Source of the DNA: Streptomyces sennicomposti | GTDB lineage: Bacteria > Actinomycetota > Actinomycetes > Streptomycetales > Streptomycetaceae | Assembly: GCF_019890635.1 (NCBI RefSeq) | Contig: NZ_JAIOAB010000027.1 | Location: forward strand, 24,891-88,890 | Length of the DNA: 64,000 bases | Direction of reading: 5' to 3' | Shown here: positions 50,277 to 58,830 of the stretch, one piece after another | Layout of the letters: every line of letters starts with the position of its first letter | How positions within the stretch are numbered: the first letter of the stretch is position 1 | Position numbers and translations under genes: made by a program | The notes under the pieces: generated by a model | Database searches by the model: none | The model's input: the letters and a program-made list of their open reading frames with translations, nothing else | Told to the model about the DNA's origin: nothing

Positions 50277-51773
50277 ATGATGGACCGAAGGAACCTGCTC
50301 CGCGCCGGGGGCGCCCTCGCCGTGTCAGCGGCGGCCGGTGCCGCGGCCACCACGTCGGCGTCCGCCGCCATCCGCGCGAGCGCCGCACCCGACTGGGAGG
50401 GGCTGCGCGCGGCCGTCGGCGGCGACGTCGTCCTTCCCGGCGACGCCGCCTACGGCACCGCCAAGCAACTGGCCATCGGCGAGTTCGACAGCCTCACCCC
50501 GCAGGCCGTCGTCTACGCCGAGAGCGCCGAGGACGTCCAGACCGCGATCCGGTTCGCGGCCGCCAACGGCGTCAAGCCGCGCGTGCGCAGCGGCGGCCAC
50601 AACTTCCTCGGCTGGTCCTCCGGCGAGGGCATGATCCTCGACGTGCGCCGCCTCAACCACGTCACCGGCGGCGGCTCCCCGACCGTGCACGTGGGCCCCG
50701 GCACCATCAGCATCGAGGCGCTCCACGCCCTGAAGCCGTTCAACCAGCAGATGGTGACGGGCACCTGCCACGACGTCGCGGTGGGCGGTTACGTCTCCGG
50801 CGGCGGCGTCGGCTACCAGAGCCGCGCCTTCGGCATCGGCTCCGACCGGCTGGTCTCCGCCAAGGTGGTGCTGGCCGACGGCCGTCTGGTGACCGCGAGC
50901 GAGCGCTGCAACCCCGATCTGTTCTGGGCGCTGCGCGGCAGCGGCGGCGGCAACTTCGGGGTGGTCGTCGACTTCGAGCTGCGGCCGGTCGCCGCCCCGC
51001 GCATGGTCTTCTACGAGCAGACCTGGGACTGGTCCCACGCCGAGCGGTTCCTCACCGCCTGGCAGGAGTGGTACGCCGACACGCCCCGCGGCTCCACCGG
51101 CCAGGTCATCGTCATCCAGCCGGACGCCGGCTCCGGGAACCCGCCGGTCATCCTCCAGCAGGGCGCCTACTACACCACCGAGGACGACGCGAACGCGGGC
51201 CTCGCCGAACTCGCCTCGCTGGTCGGGGCGCAGCCCGCCACCAGCCGGGTCCTCGACCTGCCGTTCGACGAGGGCATGCAGTACGTGTACGGCCTCGCCG
51301 ACGGCGGCTCCCACCCGCGCACCGAGTGGCAGCGCATGCGCGCCCGCCTGGTCAGCAGGCCCCTCGGGGCGTCCGGCACCGCCGCCGCGCTCGCGGCGTT
51401 CGAGGCCGCACCGCGCTCCGGGCAGACCCGGTACCTGAGCTTCATGGGGCTCGGCGGCGCCGTGGCCGACCTCGCTCCGGACGCCACCGCGTTCGTCCAC
51501 CGCGACGCGCTGTTCCACGTCGGCTACGGCGTGGCCCTCGGCACCGCGACGCCGGGCGCGGAGGAGGCCGACGCGGCCGTGGCGTGGGCGACGAAGGGCT
51601 TCGGCGTCATCGACCCGCTGTCCGAGGGCCAGTCCTACATCAACTTCCCCGACAAGTACCTCGGCGGCTGGCAGAACGCCTACTACGGCTCCAACTACGC
51701 CCGCCTGAAGGCGCTCAAGCAGGCGTACGACCCGCACCGCCTGTTCGACTTCCCCCGCGCCATCGGCAACTGA
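50277..51773 (+). CDS. Tat-exported BBE-type FAD-linked oxidase
   Basis: 498 residues. The N-terminus DRRNLLRAGGALAVSAAAGAAATTSASA is a twin-arginine-type signal (variant RRN). The PCMH FAD domain follows: RVRSGGHNFLGWS (His for one covalent FAD bond) and MVTGTCHDVAVGGYVSGGGVGYQSR (Cys for the second). The C-terminal YGSNYARLKALKQAYDPHRLFDFP is the typical berberine-bridge end. Such enzymes oxidise alcohols or close rings by hydride removal; TamL, which finishes tirandamycin, is an exported example. Here it likely performs a late oxidation of the ansamycin-type product. GGAGG lies 5 bases before ATG 50277. It is the first of an operon with the P450, ferredoxin and DUF2306 genes. Confidence 0.87.
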   Translation: MMDRRNLLRAGGALAVSAAAGAAATTSASAAIRASAAPDWEGLRAAVGGDVVLPGDAAYGTAKQLAIGEFDSLTPQAVVYAESAEDVQTAIRFAAANGVKPRVRSGGHNFLGWSSGEGMILDVRRLNHVTGGGSPTVHVGPGTISIEALHALKPFNQQMVTGTCHDVAVGGYVSGGGVGYQSRAFGIGSDRLVSAKVVLADGRLVTASERCNPDLFWALRGSGGGNFGVVVDFELRPVAAPRMVFYEQTWDWSHAERFLTAWQEWYADTPRGSTGQVIVIQPDAGSGNPPVILQQGAYYTTEDDANAGLAELASLVGAQPATSRVLDLPFDEGMQYVYGLADGGSHPRTEWQRMRARLVSRPLGASGTAAALAAFEAAPRSGQTRYLSFMGLGGAVADLAPDATAFVHRDALFHVGYGVALGTATPGAEEADAAVAWATKGFGVIDPLSEGQSYINFPDKYLGGWQNAYYGSNYARLKALKQAYDPHRLFDFPRAIGN

Positions 51774-51813
51774 CGACCACCACCCCTACCGCGCCAGAGA
51801 GGGCGACCTTCCG

Positions 51814-53076
51814 ATGACGGTCACCGACCACGCCGGCCTCCAGCCCGGCGACGCCGCCGTTCCCCCGCCCGGGTGCCCCATGCACCGGGTGCTCGACTAC
51901 CCCTTCGCCGAACCCGTGGCCACCGATCTGCATCCCGCGTACGCCGAAGTGCGCGAAGAGCGGGCCCTGACCCGGGTCTCCATGCAGTACGGCGGCGAGG
52001 CATGGCTCGCCACCCGGCACGCCGACATCAAGACCGTCCTGGCCGACCCGCGGTTCAGCCGGGCCGCCACGGTCGGCAAGGACGTGCCGCGGGTCCGCAA
52101 GGCGTACGAGGAACTGAACATCGTCTCCATGGACGACCCGGAGCACGCGCGGCTGCGCAAGCTGGTCGCCAAGGCGTTCACGGTGCGCCGCGTGGAGCAG
52201 ATCAGGCCCCGCGCCCAGGAGATCGCCGACGACCTCCTGGACCGCCTGCTGGCCGCCGAGGACCGCACCGGCGACCTGGCCGCGCAGTACGCGTGGATGC
52301 TGCCGATCACCGTGATCTGCGAGATGCTCGCCGTGCCGCTGGAGGACCACTACAAGTTCCGCGGCTGGATCGACACCTGGCTGACCATCGGCAACGAGCA
52401 CACGCTCGAGGAGATGAACGAGGCGCGCTTCGAGAAGCTGCCCGAGTACATGTCCGCGCTGATCGCCCAGCGGCGCGCCGAGCCCGGCGACGACCTGCTG
52501 TCCGCGCTCGTGGCCGCCCGCGACGAGGAGGACCGGCTCAGCGAGGAGGAGCTGATCACCATGTCGATCGCGCTCCTGGCCACCGGCCACCACACCACCG
52601 CCAACCAGCTCGCCAACCACCTGTACATCCTGCTCAGCCGGCGCGAGGAGTGGGAACGGCTGGTCGAGCGGCCGGAGTCGCTGCCGACCGCCATCGAGGA
52701 ACTGCTGCGGGTCACCCCGCTCAGCCCGTACTCGGAGAACACCCGTATCGCGGTGGAGGACATCGAGGTCGGCGGGCAGCTGGTCAGGGCCGGCGAGGCC
52801 GTCATGGTGTTCCCGGCCGTGGCCAACCGGGACCCCCGGGTCTTCGAGCGTCCCGAGGAACTCGACCTGACCCGCGAGCACAACCCGCACATCGCCTTCG
52901 GGCACGGCATCCACCACTGCCTGGGCGCCCCGCTGGCCCGGCTGGAACTCCAGGTGGCGCTCGGCACGCTGCTGCGCCGTCTGCCCTCCCTGGAACTGGC
53001 CGTGCCCGCCGCCGAGGTGCCGTGGAAGCGCGACCACGTCGTACGGGGCGTCGCCGCGCTGCCGGTGCGGTGGTGA
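51814..53076 (+). CDS. Cytochrome P450 (CYP105/107-like tailoring enzyme)
   Basis: 420 residues of a soluble bacterial P450. The I-helix oxygen-activation motif is LLATGHHTTANQLA, ExxR is EELLR, and the haem loop is FGHGIHHCLGAPLARLELQVAL with the Cys ligand. It probably hydroxylates or oxidatively couples the polyketide product. ATG 51814 follows GAGAGGGCGACC. Its stop overlaps a GTG start of the ferredoxin gene as GTGA, so the electron donor is made with it. The exact CYP family and position of oxidation are not readable from sequence. Confidence 0.94.
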   Translation: MTVTDHAGLQPGDAAVPPPGCPMHRVLDYPFAEPVATDLHPAYAEVREERALTRVSMQYGGEAWLATRHADIKTVLADPRFSRAATVGKDVPRVRKAYEELNIVSMDDPEHARLRKLVAKAFTVRRVEQIRPRAQEIADDLLDRLLAAEDRTGDLAAQYAWMLPITVICEMLAVPLEDHYKFRGWIDTWLTIGNEHTLEEMNEARFEKLPEYMSALIAQRRAEPGDDLLSALVAARDEEDRLSEEELITMSIALLATGHHTTANQLANHLYILLSRREEWERLVERPESLPTAIEELLRVTPLSPYSENTRIAVEDIEVGGQLVRAGEAVMVFPAVANRDPRVFERPEELDLTREHNPHIAFGHGIHHCLGAPLARLELQVALGTLLRRLPSLELAVPAAEVPWKRDHVVRGVAALPVRW

Positions 53077-53303
53077 CCGTCATGACCTGGCAGATCGACG
53101 TCGACCGCCGCGTGTGCATGGGCGCCGGGCTGTGCAACGGCTCGCTCCCCGACCGCTTCCGGCTCGTCGACGGCAAGGCGCAGCCCGTCGAGTCCCGTAT
53201 CGAGCCCGACGAGGACGTGCTCGACGCCGCGGACTACTGCCCCTACCGGGCCATCCACATCACCGACCAGGCGACGGGCGAAGCCCTGGTCGCCGCCGAC
53301 TGA
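53073..53303 (+). CDS. [3Fe-4S]-type ferredoxin for the P450
   Basis: 76 residues from the overlapping GTG, or 73 from ATG 53082 (MTWQIDVDRR). The cluster pattern CMGAGLC...YCPYRAI has the three Cys of [3Fe-4S] ferredoxins that serve Streptomyces P450s, with the middle Cys of a 4Fe type missing. Coupled to the P450 by the GTGA overlap. The acidic character (EPDEDVLDAAD) is usual. No ferredoxin reductase gene is in the window. Confidence 0.9.
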   Translation: MTVMTWQIDVDRRVCMGAGLCNGSLPDRFRLVDGKAQPVESRIEPDEDVLDAADYCPYRAIHITDQATGEALVAAD

Positions 53304-53343
53304 CCCGGGTCCGCGGCGGACCGGGGGCGGACAGGAGAACCGC

Positions 53344-54123
53344 GTGACGATCACGACGACGGAGCCGGGGCGGTCCCCGGACGGCGCGGCGGAGCCACGC
53401 CGCGAGGCCGGCGGGGCCGAGGCGCCGCCGCGCTGGTGGCGGCGCCCCTGGGTCGGGCCGCTCGCCCTGGTGGTGGGGGTGTTCCTGGTCATGGGCATCC
53501 CCCGCTACCTCACCTTCGACCCGGCGGACTCCAAGATTCCGCCGAACCCGCAGTACCCCTGGCACTACCCGGTGCTGGTCGTGCACATCCTGGCCGGCAC
53601 GGTCGCGATCGTGACCTGCTGCCTCCAGGTGTGGCCGGCCCTGCGCCGGCGCCACCCGCGGGTGCACCGGCTCAGCGGCCGGCTCTATGTGGCGGCCGTC
53701 CTGTCGGGCGGCCCGGCGGCCCTGGCCGTGGCGTACGCGAGCCCTTCGGGGCTGTCGATGCAGATGAGCACCATGACGACGTCGGTGCTGTGGATCGGCA
53801 CGGCCGTCGCGGGCCTGCGCATGGCCCGGCAGGGCCGCATCGCCGAGCACCGCCGGTGGATGGTGCGCAGCTTCGCGCTCACCATGTCGATCGTCCTCAG
53901 CCGCGTCCTCGGGGTGGTGTACGACCACACGATCCTGCCGCCGCCCGTCACGCAGAACGTGGCGGAGCTGATCGCCTGGGGACAGCAGCGGGCCGGTCTG
54001 GCGTCGTGGCCGGGGTGGATCCTGCCGCTGCTCTTCGCGGAGTGGTGGCTGGTCGAGCGGGGAGCCGGGGCCCGTCACCGGGCGCGTGCGGCCCGCCGGA
54101 AGGCGGTGGCCCCGCGGACGTGA
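53344..54123 (+). CDS. DUF2306 membrane protein
   Basis: 259 residues: about 35 disordered N-terminal residues, then six hydrophobic segments. Family features are YPWHYPVLVVHILAGTVAIVTCCLQVWPALRRRHPRVHRLSGRLYV and AEHRRWMVRSFALTMSIVLSRVLG, with conserved His that may bind haem. DUF2306 proteins have no proven role. GTG 53344 has AGGAG in front. It follows the ferredoxin by 40 bases and probably belongs to the oxidase-P450 operon; a redox or transport help in product oxidation is possible. Confidence 0.8.
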   Translation: MTITTTEPGRSPDGAAEPRREAGGAEAPPRWWRRPWVGPLALVVGVFLVMGIPRYLTFDPADSKIPPNPQYPWHYPVLVVHILAGTVAIVTCCLQVWPALRRRHPRVHRLSGRLYVAAVLSGGPAALAVAYASPSGLSMQMSTMTTSVLWIGTAVAGLRMARQGRIAEHRRWMVRSFALTMSIVLSRVLGVVYDHTILPPPVTQNVAELIAWGQQRAGLASWPGWILPLLFAEWWLVERGAGARHRARAARRKAVAPRT

Positions 54124-54159
54124 GGTCCGCGGCGGCGCCGCACCACGGCACACGGCCAC

Positions 54160-54187
54160 GGGGCCGCCTCCCGCGGGAGGCGGCCCC
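54160..54187. terminator. 28-base perfect palindrome, bidirectional terminator
   Basis: GGGGCCGCCTCCCG followed at once by CGGGAGGCGGCCCC, between the converging DUF2306 and oxidoreductase genes. A run of ten G lies further on at 54269-54278. Confidence 0.8.
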
Positions 54188-54342
54188 GACGGCGTACCGG
54201 CCGCCCCGCGCGGGAACAGCGCCCCGCCGCCCCGACCGGCCGGGAGGACAGCGGCCCGCCGGCCCGCCGGGGGGGGGGACGGTGGCCCGCCGGCGCCGTG
54301 CAGCGGGCGGCGGGCCGGGCCGGCCGGGGGTGTGGACGGTGG

Positions 54343-55443
54343 TCAGAGCGGGAGGGTCTCGCGGCCGCCGTGGCGCGCCGACGCCTTGACGGCGTCCAGC
54401 AGCCGGTGGACGCGCACCGCGGTGGTGAAGTCCGGGCCGAAGGCGTCGCCGGTGCGGATCGCCCGGGCCAGGTCCGTGTACACCTGGGCCACGTTGCTCA
54501 CCGGTGAAGGCGGCCCCGGCAGCAGCGGCCGGTAGGCGTCCGGCACCGGCACCTGGACCGCGGGCGAGCCGTTCGCCGCGGCGTGGGTCAGCGTGAACTG
54601 CGGGCCGACCAGCGAGTCGTCCGAGGAGACCAGCACCAGGCGCCCGGCCCGGCCGTGCACCTCGATACGGAAACCGTCACCGCGCGGACCGCCGGTCATG
54701 AAGTGCGCGGACGCGGCCACGCCCGAGCGCAGCAGACCGCCCATCACGATCTGGTCCGGCGACGTCACCTCGATCCGCTCGCCCGTCTCCTGCATCGTGA
54801 TCCGGTCGATCCGGGTGGTGAGGGTCGCGGACACCTCGGCGAACTCCCCCACCGCGTACTGGAACATGTCCAGCGAGTGGCCGCCGACCACCGCCACGTG
54901 GTTGACGCCCTTCGTCTCGTCGAACAGGTCCGCGTACCGGGTGGACCACGCGTCCGGGGTGCTCAGCGAGTACAGCAGGGACGCCGACAGCACCTCGCCG
55001 ACGAGCCCCTGCGCCAGCAGGTCCCGCAGCAGGCGCACCGCCGGGTGGTGCCTGCTCTGCAGCCCGACCGCGTGCCGGACCCCCGCGGCCCGCGCCTTCG
55101 CCTCGAAGCGCTCGGCGGTCGCCGCGTCCAGGGCGAGCGGCCACTCGCTGTAGACGTGCCGGCCGGCGTCGACGGCCGCCTCCACCAGGCCGTCGCGCCG
55201 GGGAAGCTGGACGGCGACGGTGACCAGGTCGACGTCCGGGTCGGCCAGCAGGGCGCGGGCGTCGTCGTAGGCCCGGGCGGCGCCCCAGACCTCTGCCGCC
55301 GCGCGCGCCGAGGCGTCGCTCGTGCCGGCGACGGCGACGATCTCGAAGTCGTCCAGCGCCTGCAGCGCCGGGAGGTGGATGGCCCGGGCCCAGCCCCGTT
55401 CGGCGTGCGCGCCGACGACTCCCACTCGGATCCTGTCCGCCAC
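54343..55443 (-). CDS. Gfo/Idh/MocA-family oxidoreductase (RifL candidate)
   Basis: 366 residues: N-terminal NAD(P) Rossmann domain (RIRVGVVGAHAERGWARAIHLPAL) and a sugar-type C-terminal domain. The EKP motif position reads YSEWPLALDA, so the usual catalytic Lys is replaced by Trp, as in the Gal80-like branch. In ansamycin clusters a family member (RifL) works with RifK to make UDP-3-keto-glucose for kanosamine and AHBA. This gene may be that or a tailoring or sugar oxidoreductase. ATG 55443 lies after GAAAGAGG. It is the last gene of the minus-strand PKS-tailoring unit, separated from the exporter by a hairpin. Confidence 0.72.
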   Translation of the reverse strand: MADRIRVGVVGAHAERGWARAIHLPALQALDDFEIVAVAGTSDASARAAAEVWGAARAYDDARALLADPDVDLVTVAVQLPRRDGLVEAAVDAGRHVYSEWPLALDAATAERFEAKARAAGVRHAVGLQSRHHPAVRLLRDLLAQGLVGEVLSASLLYSLSTPDAWSTRYADLFDETKGVNHVAVVGGHSLDMFQYAVGEFAEVSATLTTRIDRITMQETGERIEVTSPDQIVMGGLLRSGVAASAHFMTGGPRGDGFRIEVHGRAGRLVLVSSDDSLVGPQFTLTHAAANGSPAVQVPVPDAYRPLLPGPPSPVSNVAQVYTDLARAIRTGDAFGPDFTTAVRVHRLLDAVKASARHGGRETLPL

Positions 55444-55505
55444 GGTGAAACCTCTTTCGTCTGTACGGGTCGGCCCGCGCGGCGAGGGGCCGCACGGGAT
55501 ACGCG

Positions 55506-55539
55506 TCGGAGCGCGACCGGTGGTCCGGTCACGCTCCGA
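55506..55539 (-). terminator. 15-bp hairpin after the exporter gene
   Basis: TCGGAGCGCGACCGG (55506-55520), TGGT, CCGGTCACGCTCCGA (55525-55539), one mismatch; 16 bases past the exporter stop. Confidence 0.7.
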
Positions 55540-55554
55540 CCAGGTGTCGCTGTG

Positions 55555-57027
55555 TCAGATGTGGGCGTTGACGGCCGGGGCGTCGGCCGCGGCCGGCGCC
55601 TCGTTGGGGGCCGCGGCCTCGGTGTCCCTGAGCACCAGGAACGTCACGCACCAGGCCACGAACACGAACCCGGCGGCGAAGAGGAACGCCAGGCTGTATC
55701 CGTCGCGCAGCGCCTGCACCTGCGTGTGGCCCTCGTGGAGCAGGGTGTTGCTGCGCGAGGTGGCCAGCGTGGCGAGAACCGCCAGGCCCACCGCGGCGCC
55801 CGCCTGCTGCGCCGTGTTGTTCAGGCCGGACGCCAGGCCCGCGTCCTCGGGGGCGGCGCCCGACATGGCGCGCATGATGACCGACGGCACGGTCAGGCCC
55901 ATGCCGAAGCCCTGGATGACGAGGGTGGGCGCGACGTCCACCCAGTAGTCGCCGTCCACGGGCGCCCTGCTGAGCAGCAGCAGACCGCCCGCGAGGAACA
56001 GCAGGCCGGTCAGCAGGACCCGCCGGGTGCCGAAGCGCGCGGTGAGCTTGGCCGTGAAGAACAGGGACATGGTGCCGATCACCAGCGGCGCCGGCAGGAA
56101 CGCGAGACCGGTCTGCATCGAGTCGAAGCCCAGCACCCGCTGAAGGTACAGCGCGTTGAGGAACTGGAAGCCGAATCCGGCCGCGAAGACCAGGACGACG
56201 GCGAGGTTGGCGCCGACGATCTCCCGGCTGCGGAAGATCCGCAGCGCCAGCAGCGGACGCCGTGCGGCGGCCTGCCGCCACACGAACGCCGCGAGCAGCG
56301 CCACCGCGACCGCCCCGTACAGCGCCAGCTCACCGGCGCCGAACCGGTCCTCGGAGATCTGCGAGATGGTGAAGACGCCCAGCGACAGGCCGACCGTCAC
56401 CAGCACCGCGCCGATCGCGTCGGCGCCCGCGCCGAGCCCCAGTCCCGGCTGCGCGGCCAGCTCGCGCATGCCGAGGACCAGGGCGATCGCGCCGACCGGC
56501 AGGTTGATCAGGAACACCCAGTGCCAGCCGAACGCCTCGGTGATGACGCCGCCCGCGATGAGCCCGACCGACGCGCCGCCGGCCGAGACGAAGCTGTAGA
56601 TGCCCATGGCCTTGGCCTGATCGCCCGGCTCCGGGTACAGGCCCACGATCATGCCGAGGACCACGGCGGAGGCGAGCGCGGCGCCCACGCCCTGGAGGAA
56701 CCGGCCCGCGATGAGCAGCTCCGAGGAGTTCGCGAGACCGCACAGCAGGGAGGCGACGGTGAACGTCGTCAGACCGCTGAGGAACACCTTCTTCGCGCCG
56801 ATCAGGTCACCGAGCCGGCCGGACAGCAGCAGCAGACCGGCGAAGGCGATGAGGTAGGAGTTCACCACCCAGGACAGACCGCTCTGGGAGAAACCGAGAC
56901 CGCTCTGGATGGTGGGGAGGGCGACAGTGACGATCGTCCCGTCAAGGATGATCATCAGCTGCATCGCACAGAGAATGCTGAGCGCGAGGCCGCGCGAGCG
57001 GCCCTGTGCTGTCGGGGGGGTCATCAC
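55555..57027 (-). CDS. DHA2-family multidrug exporter
   Basis: 490 residues, 14 predicted membrane segments, MFS DHA2 (EmrB/QacA) type. Seen: the first helix LILDGTIVTVALPTIQSGL with the conserved D(x)TxVNVALP-like stretch, motif A LSGRLGDLIGAKKVFL, GRFLQGVGAA and motif C SAGGASVGLIAGGVI. In polyketide clusters these export the product and give self-resistance; RifP of the rifamycin cluster is alike in role. Two adjacent ATG codons (57027, 57024) follow AGAAGTGAG. It is in line with the flavin hydroxylase, amide synthase and PKS genes. Confidence 0.92.
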   Translation of the reverse strand: MMTPPTAQGRSRGLALSILCAMQLMIILDGTIVTVALPTIQSGLGFSQSGLSWVVNSYLIAFAGLLLLSGRLGDLIGAKKVFLSGLTTFTVASLLCGLANSSELLIAGRFLQGVGAALASAVVLGMIVGLYPEPGDQAKAMGIYSFVSAGGASVGLIAGGVITEAFGWHWVFLINLPVGAIALVLGMRELAAQPGLGLGAGADAIGAVLVTVGLSLGVFTISQISEDRFGAGELALYGAVAVALLAAFVWRQAAARRPLLALRIFRSREIVGANLAVVLVFAAGFGFQFLNALYLQRVLGFDSMQTGLAFLPAPLVIGTMSLFFTAKLTARFGTRRVLLTGLLFLAGGLLLLSRAPVDGDYWVDVAPTLVIQGFGMGLTVPSVIMRAMSGAAPEDAGLASGLNNTAQQAGAAVGLAVLATLATSRSNTLLHEGHTQVQALRDGYSLAFLFAAGFVFVAWCVTFLVLRDTEAAAPNEAPAAADAPAVNAHI

Positions 57028-57176
57028 TCACTTCTTTCGTCGTCACATCGTGATCGCACTCGGACTCCAGGGCTCACCGCCGACGCGCCCGCGCGTGGGA
57101 CCAGTACGCCACGCGCGCGGCCATCGGACGGAAACCCCGCTGTAACCGCGCAGGTCCGAGCCGGTGCGCGGGTCAC

Positions 57177-58814
57177 TCATCCGGCCGCCGGCACGGGTCG
57201 CCCGGCCTCGGCGAGGGCGTCGCTCAGCGCGTCGACCAGTTCCCGTGCGCCTTCGGCCCCGTCCGCCGCGCCGAACGCGTAGGCGTCGGGGCGTACGAGC
57301 ACGCAGCGGGCCCCCACCTCGTGGAGGTAGGCGGCGAAGCCGCCCTCGGTGTCGACCACGCTGCCCGCGGGCGCCGCGGCCGGGTCGGCGTCCGCGGGCA
57401 GCAGCCGCACCAGGCGGGCGCCGAGCGAGCGCAGGAACTCGGTGCGCCCGGCGCCGAGCAGCTCCCGCGGGTCGTCGAGGGAGGCGAAGACGAAGCCGCG
57501 GCCCACGACTTCGTCGAAGAGGTCCTCGGTCGCCCCCGCGGCGACGCGCGGCTGCGGCACCTGGTCGCCCGCGCCGCGCCGTCTGCGGCCCGTGCCGTCG
57601 CGCCACACCAGGCCCCGGGTCAGCGGCTGGAACGGCGACTGCTGCGGGCGCGCCAGCTGCCGCTCCCGGGCCGCGATCATCACCTCGTCGCGGTCGGCGG
57701 CGGCCTTCGGATCGGTCTGGCAGATGACCTTGCCGAGGTTCACCGACATCCGGATGGCGTGCTGCACATGGGCGGCCCGCTCCTCGGCGTAGGAGTCGAG
57801 CAGTTCCTCGCCGGCCCGCCCGGCCAGCACCAGGTCCAGTTTCCAGGCCAGGTTGGCGACGTCGCGGAAGCCGGAGCTCATGCCCTGGCCGGCGAACGGC
57901 GGCATCAGGTGGGCCGCGTCGCCGGCGATGAGCAGGCGGCCCAGGCGCCACTGCCGGGCGGTCGCGGCCTCGAACGTGTAGACCGCGTGCCGCTCCATCA
58001 CCCCGTCGTCCGGGGTGATGCCGCACCCGGCGAGCAGCCGCCAGGCGGTCGCGGGATCGTCCATGTCCTCCTTGCGTTCGCCGGGCAGCAGCATGAACTC
58101 CCAGCGCCGGTGCCCCGGCCCCGCCGAGACCTGGGTGCGCGGCCGGGCCGGATCGCAGATCTGCAGGTTGTTGGGGACGAAGGCGCGCCGGTCGTGCAGC
58201 GCCAGGTCGCAGATCAGCCACGCGTGGTGGAAGCCCAGGTCGGCGAAGTCGGTGCCGATCGTGCGGCGGACGAGGCTGTTCGCGCCGTCGCAGCCGACCA
58301 CCCACCGGCCGCGCAGCAGCCGCGGCGTGCCGTCCTTGCCGACGACGTGCAGGACGGCGCCGTCCTCGTCGTGCGCGAGCCGTACGGCCTCCTGGCCGCG
58401 CAGCACCGTCAGGTTCGGCAGCCGCTCGCCGTGGGCGATCAGGGCGGCCTCCAGGCCCGGCTGGTACATGGAGGTCGACTCCGGCCAGCCGTTGCGTCCC
58501 TTCACCTCGGCCGCGCCGATGTACAGCAGGTCGCGGCCCTCGCCATTGCGCCAGAGGTAGTCGCCGGAGGGTTCGCCGACCGAGGCGAGGTGGTCGGCGA
58601 CCCCGGCCGCGGCCAGGATCCGCGCGGCCTCGCCGTCGAAGGCCACGGCGCGCGGCATGGGGTACGGACGCGGATGCCGTTCCACGACGATCACCCGCCG
58701 CCCGCGCTGCGCCATCAGGTTGGCCAGCACCTGGCCGACCGGCCCGTAGCCGACGATCAGCAGGTCCGCCGTCTCCTCGGGCCACCGGCGGGCTTCGGCA
58801 GCCGTTGCCGTCAT
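57177..58814 (-). CDS. FAD aromatic hydroxylase (Rif-Orf19/GdmM-like, MhpA family)
   Basis: 545-residue class A flavoprotein monooxygenase. Motifs: GxGxxG in DLLIVGYGPVGQVLANLMAQ, the DG motif RWVVGCDGANSLVR and the GD motif GRLLIAGDAAHLMPPFAGQGMSSGFRD. The C-terminal 100 residues form the thioredoxin-like end of the phenol-hydroxylase group. Homologues sit in almost every ansamycin cluster: Rif-Orf19 hydroxylates the aromatic ring for naphthalene formation, and GdmM acts on the benzenoid ring. The gene starts 16 bases after the amide synthase stop. It cannot be told which ring type is made here. Confidence 0.9.
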   Translation of the reverse strand: MTATAAEARRWPEETADLLIVGYGPVGQVLANLMAQRGRRVIVVERHPRPYPMPRAVAFDGEAARILAAAGVADHLASVGEPSGDYLWRNGEGRDLLYIGAAEVKGRNGWPESTSMYQPGLEAALIAHGERLPNLTVLRGQEAVRLAHDEDGAVLHVVGKDGTPRLLRGRWVVGCDGANSLVRRTIGTDFADLGFHHAWLICDLALHDRRAFVPNNLQICDPARPRTQVSAGPGHRRWEFMLLPGERKEDMDDPATAWRLLAGCGITPDDGVMERHAVYTFEAATARQWRLGRLLIAGDAAHLMPPFAGQGMSSGFRDVANLAWKLDLVLAGRAGEELLDSYAEERAAHVQHAIRMSVNLGKVICQTDPKAAADRDEVMIAARERQLARPQQSPFQPLTRGLVWRDGTGRRRRGAGDQVPQPRVAAGATEDLFDEVVGRGFVFASLDDPRELLGAGRTEFLRSLGARLVRLLPADADPAAAPAGSVVDTEGGFAAYLHEVGARCVLVRPDAYAFGAADGAEGARELVDALSDALAEAGRPVPAAG

Positions 58815-58830
58815 GTGCGCCTCACCCCCC

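Noticed and set aside
54269..54278. Run of ten G as a phase-variation tract
   Set aside because: It lies outside coding sequence, after a terminator between converging genes, so slippage would not switch a gene.
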